NCBI GenBank assembly: GCA_002238685.1
Contig: MPMV01000016.1
Span: forward strand, 1-64,000
Direction: 5' to 3'
DNA length: 64,000 nt
Origin: a bacterium EF100-94H03 bin56
Lineage (GTDB): Bacteria; Pseudomonadota; Alphaproteobacteria; SP197
Shown here: piece after piece, positions 1 through 8,304 of the stretch
Position numbering within the stretch: the stretch's first letter is position 1
Layout of the letters: the number at the start of each line of letters is the position of its first letter
Position numbers and translations under genes: made by a program
Notes under the pieces: generated by a model
What the model was told of the DNA's origin: nothing
The model's input: only the letters and a program-made list of their open reading frames with translations
Databases searched by the model: none

Positions 1-1
1 C

Positions 2-289
2 CGGTTCATGGCGCGCCACGGCAACCTGACCGCTGTCTGGACCGTCAATTACCGCGCCGCTTTCGGTAACCAGGAGGGCACGGGCAAGTTCGGGTCCTGG
101 ACCGGCCACGACGCGGTCCTCGACTGGAAGGATCCACTGGGACTGGCCGGCGCACGGCTTGCCGCCGGCGTCTTCAATCTCACGGATGCCGGGCTGACCG
201 TCGACACGGCCAATCCCGACAGTGTCGACGGGCCCACGGCAGCCGGCTGGGGCCGGACATTCTTCCTCACATTCAACATGCGCTTTTGA
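2..289 (+). CDS. TonB-dependent receptor, C-terminal end (partial)
   Basis: Only the last 95 residues are in the window; the reading frame is open to the left edge, so the gene starts outside. The tail looks like the end of an outer-membrane beta-barrel. It has alternating hydrophobic/aromatic strands, a GVFNLTD motif typical of the last TonB-receptor strands, and a C-terminal strand FFLTFNMRF ending in phenylalanine, which is the usual outer-membrane assembly signal. Such receptors import siderophores, cobalamin or carbohydrates using TonB energy, but the substrate cannot be told from this fragment. A hairpin overlaps and follows the stop codon. Confidence 0.75.
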   Translation, partial: RFMARHGNLTAVWTVNYRAAFGNQEGTGKFGSWTGHDAVLDWKDPLGLAGARLAAGVFNLTDAGLTVDTANPDSVDGPTAAGWGRTFFLTFNMRF

Positions 290-316
290 ACCAACGACCG
301 CTCTGACGGTCTGGTT
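289..316 (+). terminator. Hairpin after the TonB receptor gene
   Basis: Interrupted inverted repeat starting on the stop codon: arms AACCA + GACCG and CGGTC + TGGTT, with a 2-nt bulge on the left arm and a 6-nt loop (CTCTGA). There is no U-run after it, so it is a weak intrinsic-terminator candidate. Confidence 0.4.
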
Positions 317-617
317 GAACGCATCCTGTCCGAGGAGCAGGGAGGTTGGACCAACACGTTACACCGGATGTGCCTATTCTTGCGGCAGACGGCGACAGGG
401 TATGCATGATGTCATGACGACTTTGCCTGTTCTGATCGTCTGATGATGCTTGCCTGCAGAATCGGGGGTCATGCCGCGCATGCCGGAGTCCGGGGCAGCG
501 AGGAAGAGCACGCGAACTCTTGCCGTGCCATAATGCCCCCGGCAGGCAACAATCAGCGAGGCGGCAGTGCCGGCTTTCTCCGGTCTCGCGGATCCTTCGG
601 TTGTGGAAGACTGCATC
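317..617. other. Intergenic stretch without a gene
   Basis: About 300 bases between the receptor end and the small flavoprotein gene. The short open frames here have no recognisable protein character and overlap in several frames. I see no tRNA, repeat or clear promoter. Confidence 0.5.
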
Positions 618-1085
618 ATGACGTCAAGGACCCTCCTCATCATCGGCCACGTTCCCTCGCCGAATACACAGCGTCTGCGCGATGCCGTGCTGGAAGGCGC
701 CCTGTCGGTTGATGCTGAAACGGTCTCAGTGGATGCCCGATCACCGTTCGAGACCACGCCAGACGACGTCAAGGCTGCCGCCGCCCTGGTACTCGGCACG
801 ACAGAGAACCTGGGATACATGTCGGGTGCGCTGAAGGACTTCTTCGATCGTTGCTATTATCCTTGCCTCGAGGAAACCCGCGCAAAACCCTATGCGCTCT
901 ATATCCGCGCCGGCCTCGACGGCACGGGGACCAGGCGTGCCGTGGAAAGCATTGCCGGTGGCCTGGGCTGGCGCGCCGTCAGCGAACCCCTGCTGCTGAA
1001 GGGTGAATGGCAGGATGGCTTTGCCGGCGAGGCCCACGAACTCGGCATGCTCATGGCCGCCGGCCTTGATGCCGGCATCTTCTGA
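618..1085 (+). CDS. Flavodoxin-like NAD(P)H-dependent FMN reductase
   Basis: 155 residues. The start at 618 (MTSRTLLIIGHVPSPNTQRL) is chosen over an upstream in-frame start because the flavodoxin-like fold begins exactly there: a hydrophobic strand, then the PSPNTQRL phosphate-loop region that binds FMN phosphate. A central segment, LGTTENLGYMSGALKDFFDRCYYP, matches the conserved region near the flavin of NADPH-dependent FMN reductases and WrbA-like proteins. Likely a cytosolic FMN-dependent reductase of unknown substrate. The next gene starts 12 bases downstream with its own ribosome-binding site, so the two are probably co-transcribed. Confidence 0.7.
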   Translation: MTSRTLLIIGHVPSPNTQRLRDAVLEGALSVDAETVSVDARSPFETTPDDVKAAAALVLGTTENLGYMSGALKDFFDRCYYPCLEETRAKPYALYIRAGLDGTGTRRAVESIAGGLGWRAVSEPLLLKGEWQDGFAGEAHELGMLMAAGLDAGIF

Positions 1086-1097
1086 AGGAGCAGTCAC

Positions 1098-2246
1098 ATG
1101 CGTAACCCGCAACTCGAGGTCGGTCGCGACAATCTCGCCTGGTGGAACCGGGCGGAGAACCGTCGCCACGGCTTTCACAGCATCCACAAGCTGAACCGGC
1201 GCGGCCTTGGCCTTCGTTCGGGCCATGTCCTGCCGCTCCGGGACCGCCACCACCCGGCGATCGCCGAAAGGAGCGACGTTGCCCGGCTGACGGCCCTGCC
1301 CTCCTTCAGCGCCATGGTGGTGGCGCAAGGCAGGGACGTCCTCTTTGAAGCCCATGCTGCCGACTGCGGCCCCGATACCCTGCATTCCATGCAGTCGATC
1401 ACCAAGACCCATCTCAATCTCGTGTTCGGCCGCCTCATCGCCGCCGGCAGGGTCGATCCCGGGCAGATGGTGGAAACGTGGATTCCCGAAATCGGCAGCG
1501 GATACCGCGGGGTGACGCTGCAGCGGGTCCTCGACATGAACGTGCCGCTCGCCTTCGACGAGGACTATGCGGCACCGTGGGATCCGCCACCTGGACCCGG
1601 GGAACGGCGAGGATACGGCCAGGAAGAGGTGGCCATGGGATGGCGCCTTCCGCCACCGGGGCGGGAAGAATTCGGTGTCAGGGAGTTCGCCCTCACCCTA
1701 GAGAAGGACATGGATGACGCCCCCGGCGACCGTGCCCGCTACGCCTCTCCGAACACGGACCTGGCGGGATGGGTTGCCGAGCGCGCCAGCGGCTCCAATC
1801 TCTTCGAACTCATCTCCGCGAACATCGAGGGCGCGGGTCTGGAAGGGGTGTTCTTCGTCTCCCTCGACTGCACCTTTGTTCCGGTGTTGAGCGGAGGAGG
1901 CGCCATGACGGCACGGGACATGGCGCGATACGGGCTGCTGTTCGCCCGCAAGGGTACCGGTGTCATGGGGGATTCTGTGGGAGATGCCGGATTCATCGAG
2001 GGAACACGCACCAGGAAGGTGGCTTCTTTCGAGGGGTCATGGCCAGGACTTTCCTACAGCAACCACATGTTTACCGATGGCACCTGGATCGGTCATGGCG
2101 GTTATGCCGGGCAGTTCCTCATGATACGGCCCGACAAGGAAGCCGCCGCCGCCTGGTTCAGCGTCATCGACAGTGTCTACGGTGACGCCGAAGACCATTC
2201 TGCCCATGTCATCGCCATGCTCTCGGACGTGCTGGAGAACCTGTAG
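1098..2246 (+). CDS. Serine hydrolase, beta-lactamase/class C-like family
   Basis: 382 residues of the serine beta-lactamase-like superfamily (esterases, D-aminopeptidases, carboxylesterase EstB relatives). The nucleophile motif S-x-x-K is S100-I-T-K103. The second motif is Y215-A-S, where penicillin-binding proteins usually have Y-x-N. A C-terminal G-H-G-G-Y motif (about residue 343) replaces KTG, as in many class C-like esterases. No signal peptide is evident, so a cytosolic hydrolase is likely. AAGGAG lies 8 nt before the ATG. It follows the flavin reductase closely and converges with the M24 peptidase gene. Substrate unknown. Confidence 0.85.
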   Translation: MRNPQLEVGRDNLAWWNRAENRRHGFHSIHKLNRRGLGLRSGHVLPLRDRHHPAIAERSDVARLTALPSFSAMVVAQGRDVLFEAHAADCGPDTLHSMQSITKTHLNLVFGRLIAAGRVDPGQMVETWIPEIGSGYRGVTLQRVLDMNVPLAFDEDYAAPWDPPPGPGERRGYGQEEVAMGWRLPPPGREEFGVREFALTLEKDMDDAPGDRARYASPNTDLAGWVAERASGSNLFELISANIEGAGLEGVFFVSLDCTFVPVLSGGGAMTARDMARYGLLFARKGTGVMGDSVGDAGFIEGTRTRKVASFEGSWPGLSYSNHMFTDGTWIGHGGYAGQFLMIRPDKEAAAAWFSVIDSVYGDAEDHSAHVIAMLSDVLENL

Positions 2247-2292
2247 GCATCAGGGCGGCCGACGACGGCTGTTTCCTCCAGCGAATCGCGGT

Positions 2293-3537
2293 TCAGTCTC
2301 CGTTCGAGAGAATCGTGCGGGGCAGGCGCGAGAGCAGTTCCGGACCGTCGTCGGTGACAAGAAACGTCTCGATGAAGTTGCAGCCAGTACCACCCGGCCA
2401 CCCTTCCCAGATATCGAACTGATTCTCGTAGTTGAACACCAGGCCGGGCTTGATGGTGAGCTGTTCAGGCGTCGGGCCGAAGACTTCCTCGTTCCAGTGT
2501 ATCCAGTGTGCTCCCGTCCAGTCGGGCGGGAACGAAATGCCCAGTGGGTAGCCTCCGATCCACCATGCGTCGTCCTCCAAGCCGACCTTGCGGATGTGCT
2601 CGTTGGCAATCTCGTCGACGCGAGGTAGCGCATCGCCGAGCTTCACGTTCTCGATGATGGCGTCGATTGAGCCCGAGGCCCTTTCCATCACGTCCAGCCA
2701 GCGGTTGTCAGCCTTTCCGATCGAGAACGTGCGACACGTATTGACGTGGTAGCGGTGAAGCGATCCACAGACGTCGATGTGCACCAGATCACCGTCCCTG
2801 ACCTTGCGATGGGTCGGTGGCGAGTGATGGGTGCCGGAGCGAACACCCGATGCGACCATCGTATGGATCGCCGGATAGTTGCAGCCCTGTTCCATCAGGC
2901 TTGCGACCAGAACAGCTTCGATCGCGGTCTCCGTCATGCCCGGCTTCATGGAGGTGCGGGCCGCCTCGAGCGCAGTGTCGGTCGCGGCTGCCGCCTGCCG
3001 CACGACCTTCATCTCGCGCGGCGATTTGTAGATGCGTTGCGTCTCGACCAGCAGCGAGGCGTCGACGACCTTGGCTCCCTTGCCTTTCAGCTTTCCGGCA
3101 AGCGCTTCAATAACCGTGGGAGCGGGACCCCAGCCCCAGAACTGAAGCCCGATCGTACCGTCTGTCAGGCCCCTGCCAGCGAGTTCGTCCGCGATGATGT
3201 CGAAATCGCCGGCTCCTGCCATCGGATCGTGATCAAAGATCACGGCGTCGCGAATCTCGGGCACCAGCGATACGATGGTGGTATGGGCTGCCGCGTCGAA
3301 GAACAGCGTGTCATCGCTGTCAGCCCGCACCACCAGCGTCGTCGAATTGCGCAGGTGGTTCCAGATCATGTCGTAGCCGGTCAGCCAGTTGATGTCGGGC
3401 AGACGGCAAAGCAGGAGAAGGTCGACGCCGGCATCCGACATCGCGGATCGCACCTTCTTGCGGCGTTCGGCGTACTCTTCGGGTGGAAACGGCAGTTCCC
3501 AATCGATCTGCTCACGCAGATATGTCTTCAGTTCCAT
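2293..3537 (-). CDS. M24 family (aminopeptidase P/ectoine hydrolase-like) protein
   Basis: 414 residues with creatinase N-terminal domain (about 1-170) and pita-bread M24 domain (about 180-400). The start at 3537 is preferred because CGAGGAGG precedes it and MELKTYLREQ begins the conserved part; a longer frame exists upstream. The M24 metal-site regions are recognisable: HIDVCG (first Asp), NYENQF and NFIETF (two Glu). The position of the second Asp is Asn (YHVNTCRTF), and the usual His motif is GYPLGISFPPDW. This pattern is shared, to my memory, with ectoine-hydrolase-like members rather than classical aminopeptidase P. Cytosolic; substrate unknown. It reads the same way as the CinA-like gene upstream. 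Confidence 0.83.
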   Translation of the reverse strand: MELKTYLREQIDWELPFPPEEYAERRKKVRSAMSDAGVDLLLLCRLPDINWLTGYDMIWNHLRNSTTLVVRADSDDTLFFDAAAHTTIVSLVPEIRDAVIFDHDPMAGAGDFDIIADELAGRGLTDGTIGLQFWGWGPAPTVIEALAGKLKGKGAKVVDASLLVETQRIYKSPREMKVVRQAAAATDTALEAARTSMKPGMTETAIEAVLVASLMEQGCNYPAIHTMVASGVRSGTHHSPPTHRKVRDGDLVHIDVCGSLHRYHVNTCRTFSIGKADNRWLDVMERASGSIDAIIENVKLGDALPRVDEIANEHIRKVGLEDDAWWIGGYPLGISFPPDWTGAHWIHWNEEVFGPTPEQLTIKPGLVFNYENQFDIWEGWPGGTGCNFIETFLVTDDGPELLSRLPRTILSNGD

Positions 3538-3666
3538 GGTGTCCTCCTCGACAGGCACAAGCGCCTTGCCGGCAATCATAGCCACTTTCGCCGGTCTGGC
3601 GGAATCCTCATGCGCAGGCCCGCAACCGGGCATCCGGGTCGACGCCTGCACTGCAGAGGCAACGTG

Positions 3667-4431
3667 TCAGGAGTTGGCTACGTCCTCCTCGACAGGGTTG
3701 CCCCCTGCTTGTGCCGATGCATGAAAGACACGGTCGAAGGCGGTATCGAGGCGTTCGCGATCGGTTGAGCGGAGCACGATGCTGGTGCCGAAGGTGCCGC
3801 CATCGCGCCAGGGGTAACTCCCCATGTCAACATCGGGAAAATCCTGCTGGAGCGCGCCGAGTGCCCCGGCGATGGTTCCTTCCCCGCAATGGACCCTGAT
3901 GGCACGGGACATGATGCGTGGTCCTCCGCGCAACCCGGAACTCGCCGCCCGGAACATGGCCCTCGCGATCTCGGGCACACCGGCAAGCACGAAGACGTTG
4001 CCGATCTGGAAACCCGGCGCCATGCTCACCTCGTTGTCGATGAGCCGGGCGCCATCGGGGATGCGCGCCATGCGCAGGCGAGCCTCATTGGACTCGATGC
4101 CGCGTTCGCGGGCGTACGCCACAAGTGAATCTCGGACCTCGGGGTGAATGCTGATACCGACGCCAAATGCTGCCGCGATACTGTCGGCGGTGATGTCGTC
4201 ATGGGTGGGGCCGATGCCACCGGTGGTGAAGACATAGGTATGACGGTGGCGCAGTTCATTGACGGCCGCGACGATCTCGTCTTCCACATCGCCCACCACC
4301 CTCACCTCCTTCAGGCGGATGCCGAGTCCGGTGAGGTTCTCTGCCAGGAAGGCGATATTGGCATCCCGGGTGCGCCCGGAAAGGATTTCGTTGCCGATGA
4401 CCACCACGGCAGCTGTGACAGTTTCGCTCAT
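3667..4431 (-). CDS. CinA-like molybdopterin-binding domain protein
   Basis: 254 residues, only the MoaB/MogA-like N-terminal domain of the competence/damage-inducible protein CinA. It begins MSETVTAAVVVIGNEILSGR, with the GNEIL...GR...N pattern and TTGGIGPTHDDIT pterin-binding loop typical of this family. The C-terminal nicotinamide-nucleotide amidase domain of full CinA is absent, as in many alphaproteobacterial stand-alone versions. The start at 4431 is chosen because the conserved domain begins there. Its role may be hydrolysis of damaged nucleotides such as ADP-ribose, known for some CinA proteins; that is not proven for the short form. It is divergent from the ExbB-like module. Confidence 0.85.
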   Translation of the reverse strand: MSETVTAAVVVIGNEILSGRTRDANIAFLAENLTGLGIRLKEVRVVGDVEDEIVAAVNELRHRHTYVFTTGGIGPTHDDITADSIAAAFGVGISIHPEVRDSLVAYARERGIESNEARLRMARIPDGARLIDNEVSMAPGFQIGNVFVLAGVPEIARAMFRAASSGLRGGPRIMSRAIRVHCGEGTIAGALGALQQDFPDVDMGSYPWRDGGTFGTSIVLRSTDRERLDTAFDRVFHASAQAGGNPVEEDVANS

Positions 4432-4638
4432 CAGGGGTTTCCCACAAAACACCGCCCGAAGTCTGGCCCGCAGGGCGGGTGACTTGCAAACACTCCGCAC
4501 TCGGGCCCGGACCGGCTTCATGGTCAGCCGTGGTGAAAGCCGGAGACAGTCAAGGTGCGATGCACCCGAAGATGCCACGTTTGCGGTCAGGTGAAGCACG
4601 GCTATATTCGCTCACTTCCGGATCACGCGGAACTGGAC

Positions 4639-5289
4639 ATGACCACCGCCATCAAGAAAGCGGACCCCCACGCCTACCGGCTGGTACTGCGATTCACGCT
4701 TCTCAACATCGTTGCCGGCGCGCTACTCGTGGCAGGCGAGGCCAATGGTCTTGTCAGCCGGGCGATCGAGGCCGATTCGACATCCTTTGTCTTCGTCATC
4801 GTGGTCGTGTTCCTGGTCGGCCTTGCCCTCGCATTGCAGCGGGTGGTGTGGACCAGCCGCGAACTCAACCAGGCGAGACAGGCGGAACCCGGTCAGGGAA
4901 GCCGCGCCGCCACCCATATCGAGCGAACGGCCGGCAAGGATGCCGACAGCCGCCAGACTCTGGCCCAGGCGCTGCGTCTCGAACTCTCGCAGAACATCAC
5001 CATCATCCGCCACCTCGGCTCGAGTCTCGTCTTCCTCGGCCTCATCGGTACCGTTCTCGGCTTCATCATTGCCCTGTCGGGCGTCGATCCCGATCTCGCC
5101 GGCGAGACCGAGAACATCGGCCCCATGGTCTCGGCCCTCATTGCGGGCATGTCCACAGCACTCGTGACAACCCTCGTGGGCGGTCTTCTCAACATCTGGC
5201 TCATGGCCAACTACCAGTTACTCACCACCGGGACGGTCCGGCTCATCAACACGATCGTCGAACTGGGCGAAAACCGTGCAGGCTCTTGA
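4639..5289 (+). CDS. MotA/TolQ/ExbB-like proton-channel membrane protein
   Basis: 216 residues with membrane segments near residues 16-36, 51-70, a pair-forming segment around 125-147 and one around 170-195. The third segment carries LVFLGLIGTVLGFIIALSG, matching the MotA/TolQ/ExbB proton-channel signature (G-L-x-G-T-V-x-G). These proteins form the pentameric stator around a dimeric ExbD/TolR/MotB partner and use the proton gradient to drive mechanical work. The start at 4639 gives the expected short cytoplasmic N-terminus. It overlaps the next gene by 14 bases, so the two products are probably partners. No TonB, TolA or flagellar gene is nearby, so the driven process is unknown. Confidence 0.75.
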   Translation: MTTAIKKADPHAYRLVLRFTLLNIVAGALLVAGEANGLVSRAIEADSTSFVFVIVVVFLVGLALALQRVVWTSRELNQARQAEPGQGSRAATHIERTAGKDADSRQTLAQALRLELSQNITIIRHLGSSLVFLGLIGTVLGFIIALSGVDPDLAGETENIGPMVSALIAGMSTALVTTLVGGLLNIWLMANYQLLTTGTVRLINTIVELGENRAGS

Positions 5290-5881
5290 TCCGCTCGATG
5301 ACGATCCTGCCGCCACCGTCTTTCGCGACGTCATCCTGCTTGCCCTGCTGGGGTTCGTCGCCCTGGTGATCCTGCTGCTGCCACACATCAATCCCCCGGA
5401 AAAGAAGACATCCGACCTGATGACCCCGGGCAACGTAATCGTCGAGATCAAGTGGCCCGAGAGCATCGATGCCGATGTCGACCTGTGGGTCAGGGCTCCC
5501 GGCGATGGCGCCGTGGGCTGGTCGCAGCGTGGCGGCGCCATCTTCGACCTCCTGCGTGATGATCTCGGTTACCTCAACGATCTCACGGCAGCCAATCACG
5601 AGATGGCCTATTCCCGGGGTGTTCCGCACGGCGAATATGTCGTCAACGTCCACATGTACCGCAACGACACCGAGATCTGGCCGGTCCCGGTCTATGTCAT
5701 CGTCAGCGTCAAGCTCGACATCGACAAGCCCGCCCGCCAGGTCCTCCTCGGCAAGGTCGACCTTGTTCGTGTCGATCAGGAAGAAACCGTCTATCGCTTC
5801 AACCTGAACGAGGCGGGGGGACTGTTGCCGCATACCGTCAACAATCTCTACACCTCGCTCTTCGACAGCCAGCGGTTGTGA
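5276..5881 (+). CDS. Single-pass membrane partner of the ExbB-like channel
   Basis: 201 residues: short cytoplasmic N-terminus (about 1-17), one transmembrane helix (about 18-41), then a periplasmic domain of about 155 residues rich in beta strands. The topology equals that of ExbD/TolR/MotB, and the gene overlaps the ExbB-like gene, so an ExbD-like role is inferred. The periplasmic part (VIVEIKWPESIDADVDLWVRAP) does not look like the usual ExbD fold or an OmpA peptidoglycan-binding domain; DVDLWV resembles beta-sandwich domains. I see no clear Asp in the helix, which ExbD/TolR/MotB normally need for proton transfer; D12 and D18 flank the helix start. GTG start. Confidence 0.65.
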   Translation: MQALDPLDDDPAATVFRDVILLALLGFVALVILLLPHINPPEKKTSDLMTPGNVIVEIKWPESIDADVDLWVRAPGDGAVGWSQRGGAIFDLLRDDLGYLNDLTAANHEMAYSRGVPHGEYVVNVHMYRNDTEIWPVPVYVIVSVKLDIDKPARQVLLGKVDLVRVDQEETVYRFNLNEAGGLLPHTVNNLYTSLFDSQRL

Positions 5882-5884
5882 CCC

Positions 5885-6406
5885 ATGTCACTCATCGCCA
5901 TCAGCTTCACCGTCTGCTTCATGCTGGCTGCCGTTGCCGGCTGGGCGGCGGTCAGCTCGGCCGGACGACTGTCCCGCAAGATCGCCGCGCTGGTGGCCCT
6001 CACCCTCCTCGTGCCGGCAGGCTATGTTTCCATCAGCGAACTGCTCGGCAGGCCCAAACCCGCAAGCAGCGCCTGGCTGGAGGATTTCACCACCTATCAC
6101 ACGGTGATCGCCTGGGATATTCACGAAGACAAGGCGATCTACCTGTGGCTCGAGATGCCCGACGGTCAGGAACCAAGAGTGTTCGCGTTCCCGTATGATA
6201 CGGCGACGGTCTCGCGGCTGCAGAAAGCGGGCGAGAGGGCGAAGTCACTGGCCAGCAAGCTGCTGGCCCGCCTTGAAGAGACCGGACCGGCAGGCACCAC
6301 CCGCCTCGAATTCACCAGCCAGACGGAATTCCGCCGCGAGCTGCCCTCCAAGCCCGACCCGGACGATGCCGAGGTCTTCCAGTTCGAGGAAGAGTCCGGG
6401 ACATGA
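5885..6406 (+). CDS. Two-helix membrane protein of the ExbB-like module
   Basis: 173 residues with two N-terminal membrane helices (about 2-24 and 32-53). A soluble C-terminal domain follows, ending in an acidic tail (DPDDAEVFQFEEESGT). It starts 3 bases after the preceding stop codon, so the three genes form one transcription unit. I do not recognise the family. Placement suggests an accessory subunit that links the stator pair to its load or regulates it. The C-terminal part (IAWDIHEDKAIYLWLEMPDGQEPRVFAFPYD) is strand-rich, suggesting a small beta domain. Confidence 0.6.
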   Translation: MSLIAISFTVCFMLAAVAGWAAVSSAGRLSRKIAALVALTLLVPAGYVSISELLGRPKPASSAWLEDFTTYHTVIAWDIHEDKAIYLWLEMPDGQEPRVFAFPYDTATVSRLQKAGERAKSLASKLLARLEETGPAGTTRLEFTSQTEFRRELPSKPDPDDAEVFQFEEESGT

Positions 6407-6753
6407 TCCCTGCCGCAGCAGGCCGGACAACACGACGTCCACGCTCTCGACATGGTTTCAGGGGGTTCATCGTCAATCCCGCCGGCAGGCCGGTTGACGG
6501 CAGGGACGCGTAACCATTCCACATTGAAGACGCGTGTCGCTGCAGACCGGGCCATTGCGTGGTCGCCGCACAGGCACAGGCGCCCGAGGGGGACACCCTT
6601 GCCACACGTCGAGTCAATGGTTCGGCCGAATCGAGTCGATGCCGGCGAAACCGGTCGCGCGCCTGGCGGTCAACCGGAGCAGGTGCACGCGCGCGGTTGC
6701 GCAAGCACGCGGAAGAGAAGAATGATGACTTGGCCATTGATGAGGAAGGGACG
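6407..6753. other. Intergenic stretch without a gene
   Basis: About 350 bases before the epimerase gene. An in-frame upstream extension of the epimerase exists from about 6559 but has no conserved character. The good ribosome-binding site (GAGGAAGGGACG) lies directly before 6754. No RNA gene or repeat recognised. Confidence 0.5.
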
Positions 6754-7779
6754 ATGCGGCTTCTCGTGACCGGAGGGACCGGGTTCGTCATGAGTCATGT
6801 CGTGCGAACCTGGCTCGAACACCATCCCTCGGCCTCTGTCGTTTCCGTCGACATTGCTCCGCCCGACTCCCTTGCGGAACGCTTCTTCGAGCCTGTCCGG
6901 GAACGGCTGAGCGTGGTCACCGGTGACGTTCGCGACCCGCTTCTCCTCGGCGCGATACCCGGCAACGAGTCGATCACCCATGTCGTGTGCGGTGCGGCCA
7001 TGACCCCCACGATCGGCACCACCGAGAAATCCCAGGCGGCGATGATCGCGGGCGTCAATATCATGGGCCCGGTCCATTGCCTCGAATATGCACGCGCCCT
7101 GCCCCGTCTCGAGCGCATGGTCCATGTCTCCACCGGCAGCGTCTACGGCGACGATGGACCGGATGACGGCGCACCACTCCCGGAGGACGGCTACGTTCGC
7201 CCGTTTCCGGTCACGCTCTATCCCGTCACCAAACTCTCCGGCGAACTGCTCGCCAACCGCTGGAGGGAGCTTTTCGGACTGCCCCTCCACGTCGTACGCC
7301 TGGCCAGTGTCTACGGTCCGATGGACCGCCCGACACCGGGGCGTGACTTTGCCTGTGCTCCCCACGTGATGGTGCACAAGGCCCTGCGCGGAGAACCCTG
7401 GAGCGTGGCGCACGCCGATGGCGTCGGCGATTTCATCCACGCCGCCGATGTGGCTGGCGCAATCTGCAATCTGCTTGCGGCTCCCGCCCTTCGTCACGAC
7501 GTCTACAACATCGCCTCTGGAGAGCCGACAACGCTGGACACACTGGCTCGCCTGGTGTGCTCGGTCGTGCCCGGCGCCACCTGGCATGAGGCCGCCCCGG
7601 GCGACCTCGCCGATGTCGTCGGTTCTCCCACCCGGAGGACGGGCGCCTGGGGTGCTTACGATATCTCGCGCATCTTCGCTGATGTCCGGTGGCGCCCGAG
7701 ACCGCTCCGCCAGTGCCTTTCCGACTACGCGGCATGGATCACGGACAACGAATCAGACGGACCGCAACGACCCTCCTGA
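6754..7779 (+). CDS. NAD-dependent epimerase/dehydratase (extended SDR)
   Basis: 341 residues. The N-terminal Rossmann motif TGGTGFV (G-x-x-G-x-x-G) binds NAD(P). The catalytic triad is visible as S/T in VHVSTGSVYG and the YPVTK (Y-x-x-x-K) motif. The C-terminal half contains RLASVYGPMDRPTPG and a DFIHAADVAGAI segment usual in nucleotide-sugar epimerases. It is a cytosolic enzyme, probably acting on a nucleotide sugar or a related polyol. The start is fixed by the GAGGAAGGGA site and by MRLLVTGGTG, the normal first strand of the family. No sugar-biosynthesis genes are adjacent, so the substrate cannot be named. Confidence 0.85.
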   Translation: MRLLVTGGTGFVMSHVVRTWLEHHPSASVVSVDIAPPDSLAERFFEPVRERLSVVTGDVRDPLLLGAIPGNESITHVVCGAAMTPTIGTTEKSQAAMIAGVNIMGPVHCLEYARALPRLERMVHVSTGSVYGDDGPDDGAPLPEDGYVRPFPVTLYPVTKLSGELLANRWRELFGLPLHVVRLASVYGPMDRPTPGRDFACAPHVMVHKALRGEPWSVAHADGVGDFIHAADVAGAICNLLAAPALRHDVYNIASGEPTTLDTLARLVCSVVPGATWHEAAPGDLADVVGSPTRRTGAWGAYDISRIFADVRWRPRPLRQCLSDYAAWITDNESDGPQRPS

Positions 7780-8064
7780 CGACCGGGTCCATTCCGCGTG
7801 ACAAGGAGGCGTCGAAGGAATCGTCGACGTGATGACCCGCCTTTCGGAGACCACGCTGCACTGAATGTGCCGCGATGGGCAGGATCGCCCATCCCGATGA
7901 CGTCCGGCACCACCCTTTCGCGGAGCCCGCAGAGCAGTATCGGTCACATTGAGTTCAGTGTCATGGCTGAAGGCCATCCGGACGTTCACGCCGATGCCGA
8001 GTTGACGACCCACACCATGCAGTGGAAATACCTGTTCGCGCCTACGGTAGTACCTTGAGGATTC

Positions 8065-8304
8065 ATGGCAACGATTTCGCTGAAACTGCCCGACCCGCTT
8101 GCACTTCGGCTTGCCGAAACCGCCCACCGCAGGCACATGAGCAAGTCCGCCATCATTCGGGATGCCCTTGATACCTAACTTTCCGCGCATGAGCGGCACC
8201 CGGAAGGGTCCGCACTGGCGCTTGCCGCAGGCGCAAGGGGCGTGCTCACCGGCCCTCCGGATCTATCCTGCAACAAGGAGTAATTGCGGAACTTCGGCCG
8301 TTGA
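8065..8304 (+). pseudogene. Ribbon-helix-helix antitoxin gene with two in-frame TAA codons
   Basis: The frame beginning MATISLKLPDPLALRLAE and continuing SKSAIIRDALDT is a ribbon-helix-helix (CopG-type) antitoxin. A TAA at 8176-8178 stops it after 37 residues, but the same frame continues in homologous sequence (LSAHERHPEGSALAL...GPPDLSCNKE). It meets a second TAA at 8281-8283, then LRNFGR and a TGA overlapping the toxin start. Both TAA codons sit where I would expect Tyr in relatives (DxYL and the N-x-x-YLxxFGR tail). Without them the product would be 79 residues, normal for the family. Broken antitoxin is the simplest reading. Confidence 0.6.

Noticed and set aside
8176..8283. Genetic-code change (TAA read as Tyr) to explain the antitoxin
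   Set aside because: TAA is used as a normal stop by other genes here (for example the BMP protein at 43493 and amidase copy 1 at 55978), so general recoding is unlikely.
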